Assembly: GCF_918698155.1 (NCBI RefSeq) | Contig: NZ_CAKKLX010000040.1 | Coordinates: 1-44,901, forward strand | DNA: 44,901 nt | From: Roseomonas sp. CECT 9278 | Lineage (GTDB): Bacteria; Pseudomonadota; Alphaproteobacteria; Acetobacterales; Acetobacteraceae | Direction: 5' to 3' | In this document: piece by piece, positions 23,997-35,740 of the stretch | Numbering within the stretch: position 1 is the stretch's first letter | How the letters are laid out: every line of letters starts with the position of its first letter | Program-made: the position numbers and the translations under genes | Notes under the pieces: model-generated | Seen by the model: only the letters and a program-made list of their open reading frames with translations | Database searches by the model: none | Told to the model about the DNA's origin: nothing

Positions 23997-24973
23997 GCGC
24001 CGAGTGCGGCCGGGCTGTCGGCCATTGCGAAGAAGCGCAGCTTGCGCAGGTATTCCAGCGGGTCCTTGCGGGTGACCAACGCGCCGGGCGGCGTATGCGT
24101 CCAGTCGAACAGCCGCGTCAGCAGGAACCGCAGGGCCGCCCCGCGCGCCAGCACCGGCAAGGCCGCGCGCTCGGCCACCGACAAGGGCCGCACCGCGTCA
24201 TAGGCGCTCAGCAGCGCGCGCGCCTTGGTCACGTTGAAGGCGTAGTCCGGCTCGAAGCACCAGGCATTCAGGCAGACCGCGACGTCGTAGGCGAGCAGGT
24301 CGGTGCAGGCGAAGTAGAAGTCGATCAGGCCAGAGACCTGCGGTCGCCCGTCCTCGCCCGGCAGGAAGAAGACGTTGTCGGGGAACAGGTCGGCATGGAT
24401 CTGCCCGCGCGGCAGCGTGCCCTCGGCCGGCCATGCGGCCAGGATGCCCGCCAGCGCCGCGTCCAGTTCCGCGACCAGCCCGGGCTGCACCTCGTCCCCG
24501 CGTGCGCGGCAACCATCGAGCAGCGGCGCCCATCCGCCGGGGCCGAGCGCATTGGGGCGCAGTGTCGAGAAGCCCTCGCCCGCCACATGCATCCCGGCCA
24601 GCGCACGCCCCAGCGGCGCGCAGTGTTCCGGCCGCACGCGCCGCGGCCAGACGCCGGGCAGGAAGGTGACGATCGCCGCCGGGCGTCCGGCCAGCAGGCG
24701 CAGCGCCTGCCCGTCCCGCCCATGCACCGGCGTCGGGCAGGCCAGACCGTGCCGCGCCAGGTGGTCCATCAGTCCCAGGAAATAGGGCAGCTCCGCCGGG
24801 TCCACGCGCTTTTCGTACAGCGTAAGGATGAAGTCGCCGTGCTCGGTCTTCAGCGCGTAGTTGGAATTCTCCACGCCCTCCGCGATGCCGCGGAAGGCGA
24901 CCAGCGCGCCGAGCGCATACTCCGCCAGGAAGGCGCGCAGCGCCTCGTCCGAGACCTCGGTATAGACCGCCAT
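23993..24973 (-). CDS. thrB: Homoserine kinase, type II (APH-fold)
   Basis: The product has 326 residues. It phosphorylates homoserine in threonine synthesis. It starts [22 protein letters not shown] with [15 protein letters not shown] as the ATP loop. The kinase-like catalytic line is [12 protein letters not shown] (HxDxxxxN) and the metal line [12 protein letters not shown]. This is the choline-kinase-like ThrB of alphaproteobacteria and pseudomonads, unrelated to the GHMP-type ThrB of E. coli. Its start overlaps the ispH stop by one base and its stop overlaps rnhA by four. Confidence 0.95.
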   Translation of the reverse strand: MAVYTEVSDEALRAFLAEYALGALVAFRGIAEGVENSNYALKTEHGDFILTLYEKRVDPAELPYFLGLMDHLARHGLACPTPVHGRDGQALRLLAGRPAAIVTFLPGVWPRRVRPEHCAPLGRALAGMHVAGEGFSTLRPNALGPGGWAPLLDGCRARGDEVQPGLVAELDAALAGILAAWPAEGTLPRGQIHADLFPDNVFFLPGEDGRPQVSGLIDFYFACTDLLAYDVAVCLNAWCFEPDYAFNVTKARALLSAYDAVRPLSVAERAALPVLARGAALRFLLTRLFDWTHTPPGALVTRKDPLEYLRKLRFFAMADSPAALGA

Positions 24974-25929
24974 CAGGCGACGGCGCGCATGCGCGGCAGG
25001 CGGAACGTCACGTCCTCGACCGCCACCGTCACTTCCTCGGTGGTCACGGCGAAGCGTTCGCGCAGGCGGTCCACCACCTCCTGCACCAGCACCTCGGGCG
25101 CCGAGGCGCCGGCGGTGATGCCGACCGTGGCGCAGCCATCGGCCAGCGCGGGGTCGAGCTCGGCGCCGCGCTGGACCATCACGGCGCGCGGCGCGCCGGC
25201 GCGCTCGGCCACTTCGCGCAGCCGCACGGAGTTCGACGAATTCGGCGCCCCCACCACGATCACCAGGTCGCTTCGCGCGGCCACCGACTTCACCGCGGCC
25301 TGGCGGTTGGTGGTGGCGTAGCAGATGCTCTCCTTCGCGGGCTCGGCGATGCCGGGGAAGCGGGCGCGCAGGATCGCGACGATCTCGGCGGTGTCGTCGA
25401 CCGACAGCGTGGTCTGGGTGGTATAGGCAAGCGCCGCGCCGGCGGGCGGGGTGACGCTCAGCGCCGCGGCGGCATCCTCGACCAGGGTCATCTCGCCCTC
25501 CGCGAGCTGGCCCATGGTGCCGACCACCTCGGGGTGCCCGGCATGGCCGATCAGCAGCAGGTGCCGCCCGCGGGCGTTGTGGCGCTCGGCCTCGCGGTGC
25601 ACCTTGCTGACCAGCGGGCAGGTGGCGTCGAGGAAATACATCTCGCGCGATGTGGCCTCGGCCGGGACGGATTTCGGCACCCCATGGGCCGAGAACACCA
25701 CGGGCTGCCCGTCATCGGGCACCTCGGACAGTTCCTCGACGAAGATCGCGCCCTGGCGTTCCAGCCCCTCGACGACGAAGCGGTTGTGCACGATCTCGTG
25801 GCGGACATAGACAGGCGCGCCGTGGCGCTTCAGCGCTTCCTCCACGATCCTGATGGCGCGGTCGACGCCGGCGCAGAAGCCGCGGGGGCCGGCGAGCAGG
25901 ACATGGAGGCGGGGCTTCTCGGGCGTCAT
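24973..25929 (-). CDS. ispH: 4-hydroxy-3-methylbut-2-enyl diphosphate reductase
   Basis: The product has 318 residues. It makes IPP and DMAPP in the last step of the MEP isoprenoid pathway using a [4Fe-4S] cluster. The cluster cysteines are C19 ([12 protein letters not shown]), C104 ([12 protein letters not shown]) and C203 ([10 protein letters not shown]). Catalytic glutamate E134 lies in [10 protein letters not shown], and substrate residues in VRHEIVHN and VFSAHGVP. The ATG at 25929 was chosen because it gives the family length; the frame stays open for 200 codons upstream through the divergent lipoprotein gene and is an artefact there. Confidence 0.96.
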   Translation of the reverse strand: MTPEKPRLHVLLAGPRGFCAGVDRAIRIVEEALKRHGAPVYVRHEIVHNRFVVEGLERQGAIFVEELSEVPDDGQPVVFSAHGVPKSVPAEATSREMYFLDATCPLVSKVHREAERHNARGRHLLLIGHAGHPEVVGTMGQLAEGEMTLVEDAAAALSVTPPAGAALAYTTQTTLSVDDTAEIVAILRARFPGIAEPAKESICYATTNRQAAVKSVAARSDLVIVVGAPNSSNSVRLREVAERAGAPRAVMVQRGAELDPALADGCATVGITAGASAPEVLVQEVVDRLRERFAVTTEEVTVAVEDVTFRLPRMRAVA

Positions 25930-26037
25930 GGACTCGCGCGGCGCTGCAGGGGCGGGCAGGTTGCTCCCTGCCCAGGGCGGGCGGCACACTATAGACGGGG
26001 CGCCCGGGGTCATAGGGGGGATGGAAAGGTGGCGAAG

Positions 26038-26577
26038 ATGCGGCTGAGGGCGGCTTACGGTCTGGCGGCGGCGGCACTGCTCGCCGGCTGCGGCGGCGGC
26101 ACTTCCCTGTCCACCAACCCGCCGGCGCCGTGCCCGCGAATCACCATCCTGGCCGATGGCGCCGACCTCACGCGCCATCGCGACGGCGCGGTGCCTGACC
26201 TCGCCTCGATGACCAGCGACGCCCGGCTGATCGGCTTCAACGCGAATTGCGACTACACGCGCCGGCGCGACGGCGTGTCGGTGCGCATCAGCGCGATCTT
26301 CGATGTCGAGCGGGGGCCGGCGGCGACCGCGCCGCGCGTCTCGCTGCCCTGGTTCATCGCGGTGACCGATGCCGGCGACGGGCAGATCATCGAACGGCGC
26401 GACTACGTCACGCCGGCGGAATTCGCGGCCAATGCCAACCGCGTGCGGATCGCCAGCACCCCGGTGGTGCTCAGCTTCCCGGCCGAGGAGCGCCTGGTCG
26501 AGAACCACAATGTCCGCCTGTCCTTCCAATTGACGCCGGACGACCTCGAGCGGAATCGGCGCCGCGGGCCGCGGTGA
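26038..26577 (+). CDS. Lipoprotein of unknown function
   Basis: The product has 179 residues. A lipoprotein signal ends in LLAGC with C18 as the lipidated residue, followed by [13 protein letters not shown]. The rest is a beta-rich domain ([38 protein letters not shown]) with a second cysteine pair (PCPR and NCDY). It probably sits in the outer membrane. The family is not recognised by name, although similar small alphaproteobacterial lipoproteins are common. The start may be the GTG at 26029 instead. Its end overlaps the next gene (GTGA). Confidence 0.8.
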   Translation: MRLRAAYGLAAAALLAGCGGGTSLSTNPPAPCPRITILADGADLTRHRDGAVPDLASMTSDARLIGFNANCDYTRRRDGVSVRISAIFDVERGPAATAPRVSLPWFIAVTDAGDGQIIERRDYVTPAEFAANANRVRIASTPVVLSFPAEERLVENHNVRLSFQLTPDDLERNRRRGPR

Positions 26578-27134
26578 CCGCGCGGGGCCTGTTTGTCTCG
26601 CATCCCGAGGTGGTGATCGACCCGGCGGTGCCGGTGCCGCGCTGGCATCTGTCGCCGGAGGGAATCGCGCGGCTGCGGCGCCTGGTCATCGACACCGCGC
26701 CGGCGGCCGTCTGGGCGTCCGACGAGACCAAGGCGATCGAATCGGCGGGCATCCTGGCCGCGCGCTTCGGCCTGCCGGTGCAGGTGCATCGGGGCCTGGC
26801 GGAGATGGACCGCAGCAGCACCGGCTACCGCCCACGCGCCGCGTTCGAGCGCCTGGCGGATGCCTTCTTCGCCAGGCCCGAGGAAAGCATCGAGGGCTGG
26901 GAACGCGCGGTGGACGCGCAGCGCCGCGTGGTCGCGGCGGCACAGGAGATCCTGTCCGGCCATGGGGGCGGCGACATCATCATGGTCGGCCATGGCGGCA
27001 CCGGCGCGCTGCTGATGTGCGCGCTGGCGGGGCTGCCGATCACGCGGGCGCATGACCAGCCGGCGGCGGGGTGCTGCTGGCGCTTCACCCTGCAACCATT
27101 GCGCGTGACCGAGGCCTGGCAGCCCTTCGGGTAG
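26574..27134 (+). CDS. Histidine phosphatase family protein, variant catalytic motif
   Basis: The product has 186 residues and begins on a GTG within the stop of the lipoprotein gene. Family members normally start with an RHG motif; here the line is [13 protein letters not shown], so H10 is kept but the arginine before it is serine and the glycine after it is proline. [20 protein letters not shown] is the second half of the active site (normally S-x-x-x-R-x-x-x-T), [13 protein letters not shown] holds the third, and [10 protein letters not shown] the second histidine. [15 protein letters not shown] is usual for this subfamily. The substrate is unknown and catalysis may be weak or altered. Confidence 0.8.
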   Translation: MTARGLFVSHPEVVIDPAVPVPRWHLSPEGIARLRRLVIDTAPAAVWASDETKAIESAGILAARFGLPVQVHRGLAEMDRSSTGYRPRAAFERLADAFFARPEESIEGWERAVDAQRRVVAAAQEILSGHGGGDIIMVGHGGTGALLMCALAGLPITRAHDQPAAGCCWRFTLQPLRVTEAWQPFG

Positions 27135-27155
27135 GCGTTCGGCGCCGGCGGGGCC

Positions 27156-27220
27156 TTGGGCGCGGTCGTGAAGCGTCTGGCGCGGCAGCCCCGCGAGCGC
27201 GAATGCGCGACCGCGCCCAA
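27156..27220. repeat. Perfect 13-bp inverted repeat after the phosphatase gene
   Basis: TTGGGCGCGGTCG (27156-27168) and CGACCGCGCCCAA (27208-27220) are exact complements 39 bases apart. Inside, CGCGG (27181-27185) and CCGCG (27191-27195) form a second stem. The RNA would be a long two-tier hairpin beginning 21 bases after the phosphatase stop codon. It may end that transcript or be a dispersed palindromic element. Confidence 0.55.
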
Positions 27221-27264
27221 CCCGCCCGTCATCCCCAGCGCAACAGCGCAGGGCGTGAAGGCCA

Positions 27265-27282
27265 GGCCCGCGGATGCGGGCC
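27265..27282. repeat. Short hairpin GGCCCGC-GGAT-GCGGGCC
   Basis: A perfect 7-bp stem with a GGAT loop lies between the larger inverted repeat at 27156-27220 and the glycine riboswitch. It is bracketed by GTCAT at 27229 and ATGAC at 27300, in a stretch with no gene. Confidence 0.4.
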
Positions 27283-27346
27283 GCCCGCCGTTTGAGGGCA
27301 TGACAATACACTCCCGATCTGTCAGGAAGGCGCACCCCGCAGATCC

Positions 27347-27532
27347 CGCGCGGGAGAGAGGGGCGGCGACGCCCCCGCCGAAGGCGCAACCGGCCCCCGG
27401 AAACGCTCAGGCAAAAGGGCCGCGCGGGGAAGGGGCCTCTGGAAAGCCCGTGGCATGCGCGCCACGGCACCGACGGAGTAAGGCGAGGGAACGCCCCCGC
27501 CGAATCTCTCAGGTCCATCCGACAGAGGGGGG
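27347..27532 (+). ncRNA. Tandem glycine riboswitch
   Basis: Two glycine aptamers follow each other. Aptamer 1 (about 27347-27446) has GGGAGAGAGG, CGCCGAAGG, CCCCGGAAACGCTCAGGC and AAAAGGGCC, then GGGGCCTCTGGAAAG. Aptamer 2 (about 27447-27532) has CACCGACGGAGTAAGGCG, CGCCGAATCTCTCAGG and TCC, ending GACAGAGGGG. These are the conserved junction and receptor segments of the gcvT motif. The element ends about 45 bases before the gcvT start. By family knowledge glycine binding turns on expression of the cleavage genes. The switch downstream of the aptamers is more likely to work on translation, because the gcvT ribosome site follows closely and no T-run terminator is visible. Confidence 0.93.
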
Positions 27533-27576
27533 CCACGGAACTGAACCCCAATCGCCGCGCTGCGGCGGGAGGCACC

Positions 27577-28686
27577 GTGGCCGATTCGACCGACGCCGTC
27601 CTGGAAACCCCGCTCGCCGGGCTGCACCGCGAACTGGGTGGGCGCATGGTGCCCTTCGCGGGCTATGCGATGCCGGTGCAATACCCCGCCGGCATCATGG
27701 CGGAACACCTGCATTGCCGCGCCGCCGCGTCGCTGTTCGACGTCTCGCACATGGGCCAGGCCGAACTGGTGGGCGAGGGCGCGGCCGCCGCGCTGGAACG
27801 CGCGACACCCGCCGATGTGCAGGTCCTGAAGCCTGGCCGTCAGAAATACGGCCTGCTGACCTTGGATGACGGCGGCATCCTGGACGACTTCATGGTCGCG
27901 AACCTCGGCGACCGGCTGTTCCTGGTGGTGAACGCCAGCCGCAAGCACCTGGATTTCCCGCGCATCGAATCGCTGCTGCCGGCCGGCGTGACGCTGAAGC
28001 CATTGCCGGACCGCGCGCTGATCGCGCTGCAGGGGCCGGGCGCGGTGGCGGCCATCGCCACGCTGGCGCCGGGCATCGCCGAACTGGCCTTCATGGGTGT
28101 GGGGCACTTCACCATCGCGGGCGTGCCGGCGCTGGTGTCGCGCTCCGGCTACACGGGCGAGGATGGCGTCGAAGTCTCGGTCGCCGCCGAGGATGCCGAA
28201 GGCTTCGCCCGCGCGCTGCTGGCCCTGCCCGGCGTGCTGCCGGCGGGCCTCGGCGCGCGCGATTCGTTGCGCCTGGAAGCCGGGCTTTGCCTCTATGGCA
28301 ACGACATCGACGAGACGACCAGCCCGGTCGAAGCCGCCCTCACCTGGACCATCGGCAAGCGCCGCCGCATGGCGGGCGACTTTCCCGGCGCGGCGCGCGT
28401 CGCGCAGGAATTGGCGGATGGCACGACGCGCCTGCGCGTGGGCATCCGCCCCGAAGGCCGCCAGCCGGCGCGTGGCCATACGCCTGTGCATGCGCCGGGT
28501 GGTGCTGCCATCGGCGAGATCACTTCCGGCGGCTTCGGCCCCTCGCTGAACGGCCCCATGGCCATGGGCTATGTCGCGCGCGAGCACGCCGCCGACGGCA
28601 CCGCCCTCGAACTGATGGTGCGCGGCAAGCCGCTGGCGGCCCGCGTCGCGCCCATGCCCTTCATTCCCCACCGCTACGCCCGCTGA
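27577..28686 (+). CDS. gcvT: Glycine cleavage system T protein (aminomethyltransferase)
   Basis: The product has 369 residues and begins on a GTG at 27577 preceded by GGGAGG. It transfers the aminomethyl group from the H protein to tetrahydrofolate. Family marks are PLAGLHRELGGRMVPFAGYAMPVQY, LFDVSHMGQAEL, YGLLTLDDGGILDDFMV, SGYTGEDGVEVSV, GLGARDSLRLEAGLCLYGND and the C-terminal barrel with GEITSGGFGPSLNGPMAMGYV. It stands directly behind the glycine riboswitch and 12 bases before gcvH. Confidence 0.97.
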   Translation: MADSTDAVLETPLAGLHRELGGRMVPFAGYAMPVQYPAGIMAEHLHCRAAASLFDVSHMGQAELVGEGAAAALERATPADVQVLKPGRQKYGLLTLDDGGILDDFMVANLGDRLFLVVNASRKHLDFPRIESLLPAGVTLKPLPDRALIALQGPGAVAAIATLAPGIAELAFMGVGHFTIAGVPALVSRSGYTGEDGVEVSVAAEDAEGFARALLALPGVLPAGLGARDSLRLEAGLCLYGNDIDETTSPVEAALTWTIGKRRRMAGDFPGAARVAQELADGTTRLRVGIRPEGRQPARGHTPVHAPGGAAIGEITSGGFGPSLNGPMAMGYVAREHAADGTALELMVRGKPLAARVAPMPFIPHRYAR

Positions 28687-28698
28687 GGAACCGCACCG

Positions 28699-29072
28699 AT
28701 GTCCGAGACCAAATTCACCAGTGACCACGAATGGGTGCGGCTGGATGGCGGCGTCGCCACCATCGGCATCACCGACCACGCGCAGAATGCGCTGGGCGAC
28801 GTGGTCTTCGTCGACCTGCCCGCGATCGGCCGCGAGGTCACCGCCGGCGAGGCCATCGCCGTGGTCGAGAGCGTCAAGGCGGCCTCGGACGTCTATGCCC
28901 CGATCGCCGGCAAGGTCGTCGCGGTGAACGCCGCGCTGGCCGACACGCCCGGCGCGATCAATTCCGCGCCGACCACCGATGGCTGGTTTTTCAAGATCGA
29001 GACCTCCGACCCCGGCGCGCTGGACGGGCTGATGGACGAGACCGCCTACGCCGCCTTCGTGGACACCTTGGC

Positions 29073-29076
<4 letters not shown>
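28699..29076 (+). CDS. gcvH: Glycine cleavage system H protein
   Basis: The product has 125 residues. It is the lipoyl carrier that shuttles the aminomethyl group between P, T and L proteins. The lipoylated lysine is K60 in [15 protein letters not shown]. The N-terminal [21 protein letters not shown] and the C-terminal [19 protein letters not shown] are typical. Its stop overlaps the gcvP start in ATGA. Confidence 0.97.
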
Positions 29077-31984
<2,908 letters not shown>

Positions 31985-31988
<4 letters not shown>

Positions 31989-32545
31989 CCGCGCTCAAGC
32001 CGTGGACGGTGACCGCGAGCCGCATCGTGCTGGCGGATCGCTGGATCCGCGTGCGGGCCGACAGCTGCATCGCCGCCAATGGCGACGCGATCGACCCGTT
32101 CTACGTGCTGGAATATCGCGACTGGGTGCATGTGGTGGCCCTGACCGATGACGACCGGCTGGTGATGAACCGCCAGTATCGCCACGGTGCGGGCGAGGTT
32201 CACCTCGAACTCCCCGGCGGCGTGATGGATGCCGAGGATGACGACGCGGTCGCCGGTGGCGCGCGCGAATTCCGCGAGGAGACCGGCTTCGCCGCGCGCG
32301 AATTCCGCCACGTCGTGACGCTGCGCCCCAACCCCGCCACGCATACCAACCGCGTGCATACGGTGCTCGCGCTGGGCGCGGCGCCGGCCGGCGCGCAATC
32401 CTTCGACAATGGGGAGGAGATCGCCGTCGAGCTCATCCCCGTGCCCGAGGTGCTGCGCGTGATCCGCGAGGGCGGCGTGCAGCAATCGACGCATGTCGCC
32501 TCGCTGCTGCTGGCGCTGGCCGCGGCGGGGCGCATAGCCTTCTGA
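31985..32545 (+). CDS. NUDIX hydrolase
   Basis: The product has 186 residues. The Nudix box lies in [14 protein letters not shown] followed by [10 protein letters not shown], so the REUxEExGU half is intact while the first half is one residue longer than usual. The N-terminal [20 protein letters not shown] and [22 protein letters not shown] resemble ADP-ribose pyrophosphatase-type proteins. It probably hydrolyses a nucleoside diphosphate linked to another group. The ATG at 31985 overlaps the gcvP stop, so it is co-expressed with the glycine cleavage genes; why is not known. Confidence 0.85.
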
Positions 32546-32585
32546 CCCGGTTGCGCGCCGGCCCCGCGGCGCGCAGCATCGGCGA

Positions 32586-33536
32586 ATGCACCGCTTCGCC
32601 AACCGCGCCGCGCGGCCGGGCTGTCCCCGCCGCCGCGGTGCTGTCCCGCGCGGCGCGGTCCTTCTGCTGCTGTTCGCGCTGGCCCTGCCGGCGCGCGCGC
32701 AAACGCCCCTCGCGCTGCCCGGCAGCCCGCCGCCGGCGGGGGCGCTCTGGCTGCCCGACGGCGCCGCGCGCGCGCCGCTGGTGCTGCTGCTGCACGGCGC
32801 GGGCGGGACCTTCGCCGACCACGCGCCGCTCGCCGCCGCGCTGGCGCGGGCCGGCATCGCCGCCCTGGCGGTGACGCAGGAAGCCGACCGCGCCGCCCCC
32901 AACGCCTTCGCCCGCATGGCTGCGCGGGCGCGCGACGCATCGCGCGTGCTCGACCAGGTGCTGGCGGCGCAGCCGGCGCGTGTCGATCCCGCGCGGATCG
33001 GCGTGTTCGGCTATTCGGCGGGTGGTACGGCGGCGCTGCTGCTGGCCGGCGGGCGGGCCGACCCGGCGCGCTGGGTCGCGCTCTGCGCCGATCATCCCGA
33101 CGAACGGCTCTGCCATTCCCCCTTCGGCCGCGCGGCGCTGGAGGCCGCGGCGGGCCTGGCCCCCTTCGCCGCGCCCGATGCCCGGGTGCGCGCCGCGTTG
33201 CTGGCCGCGCCGGCGCTGGGCTTCCTGTTCGCCCCTGACGGGCTGCGCGCCGTCCCGCCCACCACGGCGGTGCGGCTGTGGCGCGCCGGCGACGACACCG
33301 TGCTGCGCGAACCCCACCATGCCGAGGCGATCGCGCCGCTGCTGCCCGGCCGACCGGTGCCGGTGGTGGTTCCGCAGGCGGGGCATTGGGTGTTCATGCC
33401 GCCCTGCGACGCGCAACGCCGCGCCGCGCTGCCCTTCCTGTGCGCCGACCCGCCGGGGCTCGACCGCGACGCCTTCCTGGCGGGCTTCGCGGCCGATGCG
33501 GTGGTCTTTTTCAGCGCCGCGCTGGCGCCGCGCTGA
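32586..33536 (+). CDS. Secreted alpha/beta hydrolase (dienelactone hydrolase-like)
   Basis: The product has 316 residues. A basic start followed by VLLLLFALALPARAQ is a signal peptide with cleavage near residue 39. The fold marks are LVLLLHGAGGTFADHAPLAAAL (oxyanion loop), VFGYSAGGTAAL with the nucleophile serine, WRAGDDTVL with the acid, and VVPQAGHWVFM with the histidine. The substrate is unknown. The family includes dienelactone hydrolases and feruloyl-type esterases. The gene follows the NUDIX gene by 40 bases and its stop touches the stop of the convergent receptor gene. Confidence 0.82.
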   Translation: MHRFANRAARPGCPRRRGAVPRGAVLLLLFALALPARAQTPLALPGSPPPAGALWLPDGAARAPLVLLLHGAGGTFADHAPLAAALARAGIAALAVTQEADRAAPNAFARMAARARDASRVLDQVLAAQPARVDPARIGVFGYSAGGTAALLLAGGRADPARWVALCADHPDERLCHSPFGRAALEAAAGLAPFAAPDARVRAALLAAPALGFLFAPDGLRAVPPTTAVRLWRAGDDTVLREPHHAEAIAPLLPGRPVPVVVPQAGHWVFMPPCDAQRRAALPFLCADPPGLDRDAFLAGFAADAVVFFSAALAPR

Positions 33537-35117
33537 TCACTGCCCCACGCGCACCAGGCGCAGCGGGAAGAAGTTGTCCGCCAGCTGCTGCAGCGTGATG
33601 TTCTGCCGCGCCGCCCAGATCACCACCTGCTGGTGCAGCGGGATATGCCCGGCCTCGCTGGCATGCAGGCGCATCGCCTCGTCGATCAGCGCGGTGCGGC
33701 GCGTGCGGTCGGTCTCCACCGCGATGCGGTTGGTCAGTTCGTCGAAGCGCGGGTTGGAATAGCCGCCGGGGTTGAACACGCCGCGCGTGCCGTCGCGCGT
33801 GCCCATCAGGTTGAACAGCGCGTTGTGCGCGTCGTAGGTCGGCGGCGTCCAGCCCAGCATGAAGAACGACGTGCGATAGGACGGCCCGAGGATCTCGGCG
33901 AAATACCGCGCGCGCGTCTGGGCATTGAGCTGCACGCGCACGCCGATGCGCGCCAGCATGGCGACGGCGGCGGTGCAGATCGCCTCGTCATTCACATAGC
34001 GGTCGTTCGGGCAGTCGAGCGTCACGCCGAAGCCGTTCGGGTAGCCGGCCTCGGTCAGCAGGCGGCGGGCTTCCGCCACGTTGGGGCGCACGCGCACGGC
34101 GGTGTCCAGCGCATCGGTGTGGCCGTTCACGCCCGGGCCGACCATCAGGCCGGTGGCACGCGCCTGGCCGCGCATGACGGTGCGCACGATCGCCTCGTTG
34201 TCGATCGCCATCTGGAAGGCCTGGCGCACGCGCACGTCGCGGAAGGGGTTGCGGCCGCGCACGTCGGACTTCAGCAATTCCTCGCGCGTCTGGTCCATGC
34301 CGAAATAGATGGTGCGCAGTTCCGCCTGCTGGTGCACGCGGATGCCCGGCGTGCGCGACAGCCGGTCGGTGTCCTGCGGCGGCACGGTATAGACCATGTC
34401 CACCTCGTTGCTGATCAGCGCGGCCACGCGCGTCGCGTCGTTCGAGATCACGTTGAACTCGACGCGCGTCAGGTTGTGTTCCGGGCGGTCCCACCAGCTC
34501 GGGTTCGGCGCCAGCACGGTGCGGCGGTCGGGCTCGCGGCTGACCAGCACGAAGGGGCCGGTGCCCATGGCGTTGCGGGTGGCGAAGTTCTCGGCGCGCT
34601 GGGTCAGGTCGGCGGTGCGCTGGGCGTTGTTCCGCTCGGCCCAGCCGCGCGACATGATGCCCCAGAGGGTGATTTCCTCGAGCTGGATCGGGTTCGGGTT
34701 GTGCGTCTCCAGCTCGACCACGGTCGGCGAGACGGCCCGCGCCTCCTTCACCGAGGCCAGCACGGCGGTGATGTTCGACCCCTGCGCGCGGGCGCGTTCG
34801 AAGGAGAAGACCACGTCATCGGCGGTGAAGGGCGTGCCGTCGGAGAAGCGCACACCCTCGCGCAGGTGGAAGCGCCACACGGTCGGCGAGGGCTGCTCCC
34901 AGCGCGCCGCCAGGGCCGGCTCCACGGCCAGGTTGCGGTCGCGGCGGACCAGCGGTTCGTAGATGTTGGCATTGAACGAGAGCAGGAAGGTCTCGTTGCG
35001 CGCATAGGGGTCCATCGAGTTGACGTCGCCGTCATTGGCCCAGCGGAAGGTATTGGCCTGGGCCGCGAGCGTGGTGGCGGCCAGGAGGAGGGTGGCGAGG
35101 GTCGTGCGGCGCAACAT
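33537..35117 (-). CDS. Peptide/nickel-type ABC transporter substrate-binding protein (family 5)
   Basis: The product has 526 residues. A signal peptide ends near residue 21 (LATLLLAATTLAAQA). NTFRWANDGDVNSMDPYARNETFLLSFNANIYEPLV and WRFHLREGVRFSDGTPFTADDVVFSFERA are family 5 hallmarks, with FRDVRVRQAFQMAIDNEAIV and EAGYPNGFGVTLDCPNDRY further on. It binds peptides or other small ligands in the periplasm. No permease or ATPase genes are next to it. A TAGAAT element at 35146-35141 on the - strand could be a -10 box. The terminator of the atp operon separates it from atpF. Confidence 0.93.
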   Translation of the reverse strand: MLRRTTLATLLLAATTLAAQANTFRWANDGDVNSMDPYARNETFLLSFNANIYEPLVRRDRNLAVEPALAARWEQPSPTVWRFHLREGVRFSDGTPFTADDVVFSFERARAQGSNITAVLASVKEARAVSPTVVELETHNPNPIQLEEITLWGIMSRGWAERNNAQRTADLTQRAENFATRNAMGTGPFVLVSREPDRRTVLAPNPSWWDRPEHNLTRVEFNVISNDATRVAALISNEVDMVYTVPPQDTDRLSRTPGIRVHQQAELRTIYFGMDQTREELLKSDVRGRNPFRDVRVRQAFQMAIDNEAIVRTVMRGQARATGLMVGPGVNGHTDALDTAVRVRPNVAEARRLLTEAGYPNGFGVTLDCPNDRYVNDEAICTAAVAMLARIGVRVQLNAQTRARYFAEILGPSYRTSFFMLGWTPPTYDAHNALFNLMGTRDGTRGVFNPGGYSNPRFDELTNRIAVETDRTRRTALIDEAMRLHASEAGHIPLHQQVVIWAARQNITLQQLADNFFPLRLVRVGQ

Positions 35118-35203
35118 GATGGCTCCCGGATTCTTGCGTGATTCTATCGTTAATCCCTTTCAGGTTGTGCGGGAAGGGGAAGAGATGCACGCAGAACGAG
35201 AAA

Positions 35204-35229
35204 GGGCGCCCTTCTCGCGAAGGGCGCCC
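35204..35229 (-). terminator. Intrinsic terminator of the atp operon
   Basis: On the - strand GGGCGCCCTT and AAGGGCGCCC form a perfect 10-bp stem with a 6-base loop, followed by TTTCTCGTTC. It lies 25 bases after the atpF stop codon and 87 bases before the next - strand gene. Confidence 0.85.
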
Positions 35230-35254
35230 GTGTCGATCGGCAGCGCGGCCGGGG

Positions 35255-35740
35255 TCAGGCGGCGCGCAGCGCCTTGGGCAGGTCGGCGACCGACTGGTCG
35301 ACCAGCGCACCGTCGGCGGTGGCATCCAGCGTCTCGGCGATGACGGTGCGCGCGGCCGCGCCAGCGATATCGGCGGCGGCATTGCGGACTTCCGCCACGG
35401 CGGAGGCCTCGGCGGCGGCGATGCGGTCTATCGCCATGCGCTCGCGGCGGCGGGCGGCGGCCTCGGCCTCGGCGGCGGCGGCGGCGGCCAGGCGCTCGGC
35501 CTCGCTGCGCGCGCGGGCCAGCAGGTCCTCGGCCTCACGGGCGGCGGCGGCGCGTTCGGCCTCGGCCGCGGCGAGCATCTGCTCGGCCTGGGCGCGCAGC
35601 TCGGCGGCCTCGGCCAGCTGGCGGCGGATGCCCTCGGCCTTGCCGTCCAGCGCGGCGGTCATCACGCCCCAGATCTTCTTGCCCAGGAACAGGAAGAACA
35701 GGACGAAGGAGACGGCAACCCAGAATTTCGGATCGGACAT
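35255..35740 (-). CDS. atpF: F-type ATP synthase subunit b
   Basis: The product has 161 residues. One membrane helix lies at about 5-24 (FWVAVSFVLFFLFLGKKIW), and the rest is a long alanine-, glutamate- and arginine-rich helix that forms the stator stalk. The start MSDPKFWVAV is the usual form of the alphaproteobacterial b subunit. It is the last gene of the F0 operon and its ATG overlaps the b' stop by one base. The frame continues upstream but only as a shadow of the b' gene. Confidence 0.93.
   Translation of the reverse strand: MSDPKFWVAVSFVLFFLFLGKKIWGVMTAALDGKAEGIRRQLAEAAELRAQAEQMLAAAEAERAAAAREAEDLLARARSEAERLAAAAAAEAEAAARRRERMAIDRIAAAEASAVAEVRNAAADIAGAAARTVIAETLDATADGALVDQSVADLPKALRAA

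Noticed and set aside
25930..26529. N-terminal extension of ispH by 200 codons
   Set aside because: It would run through the divergent lipoprotein gene and has shadow-like composition. The ATG at 25929 gives the usual length and start.
27135..27300. tRNA or other structured RNA gene
   Set aside because: The paired segments do not form a cloverleaf and no conserved T-loop sequence is present.
33633..35141. Open frame of 502 codons on the + strand opposite the ABC receptor
   Set aside because: Composition rich in histidine, arginine and alanine with no fold pattern; the - strand receptor is clear.
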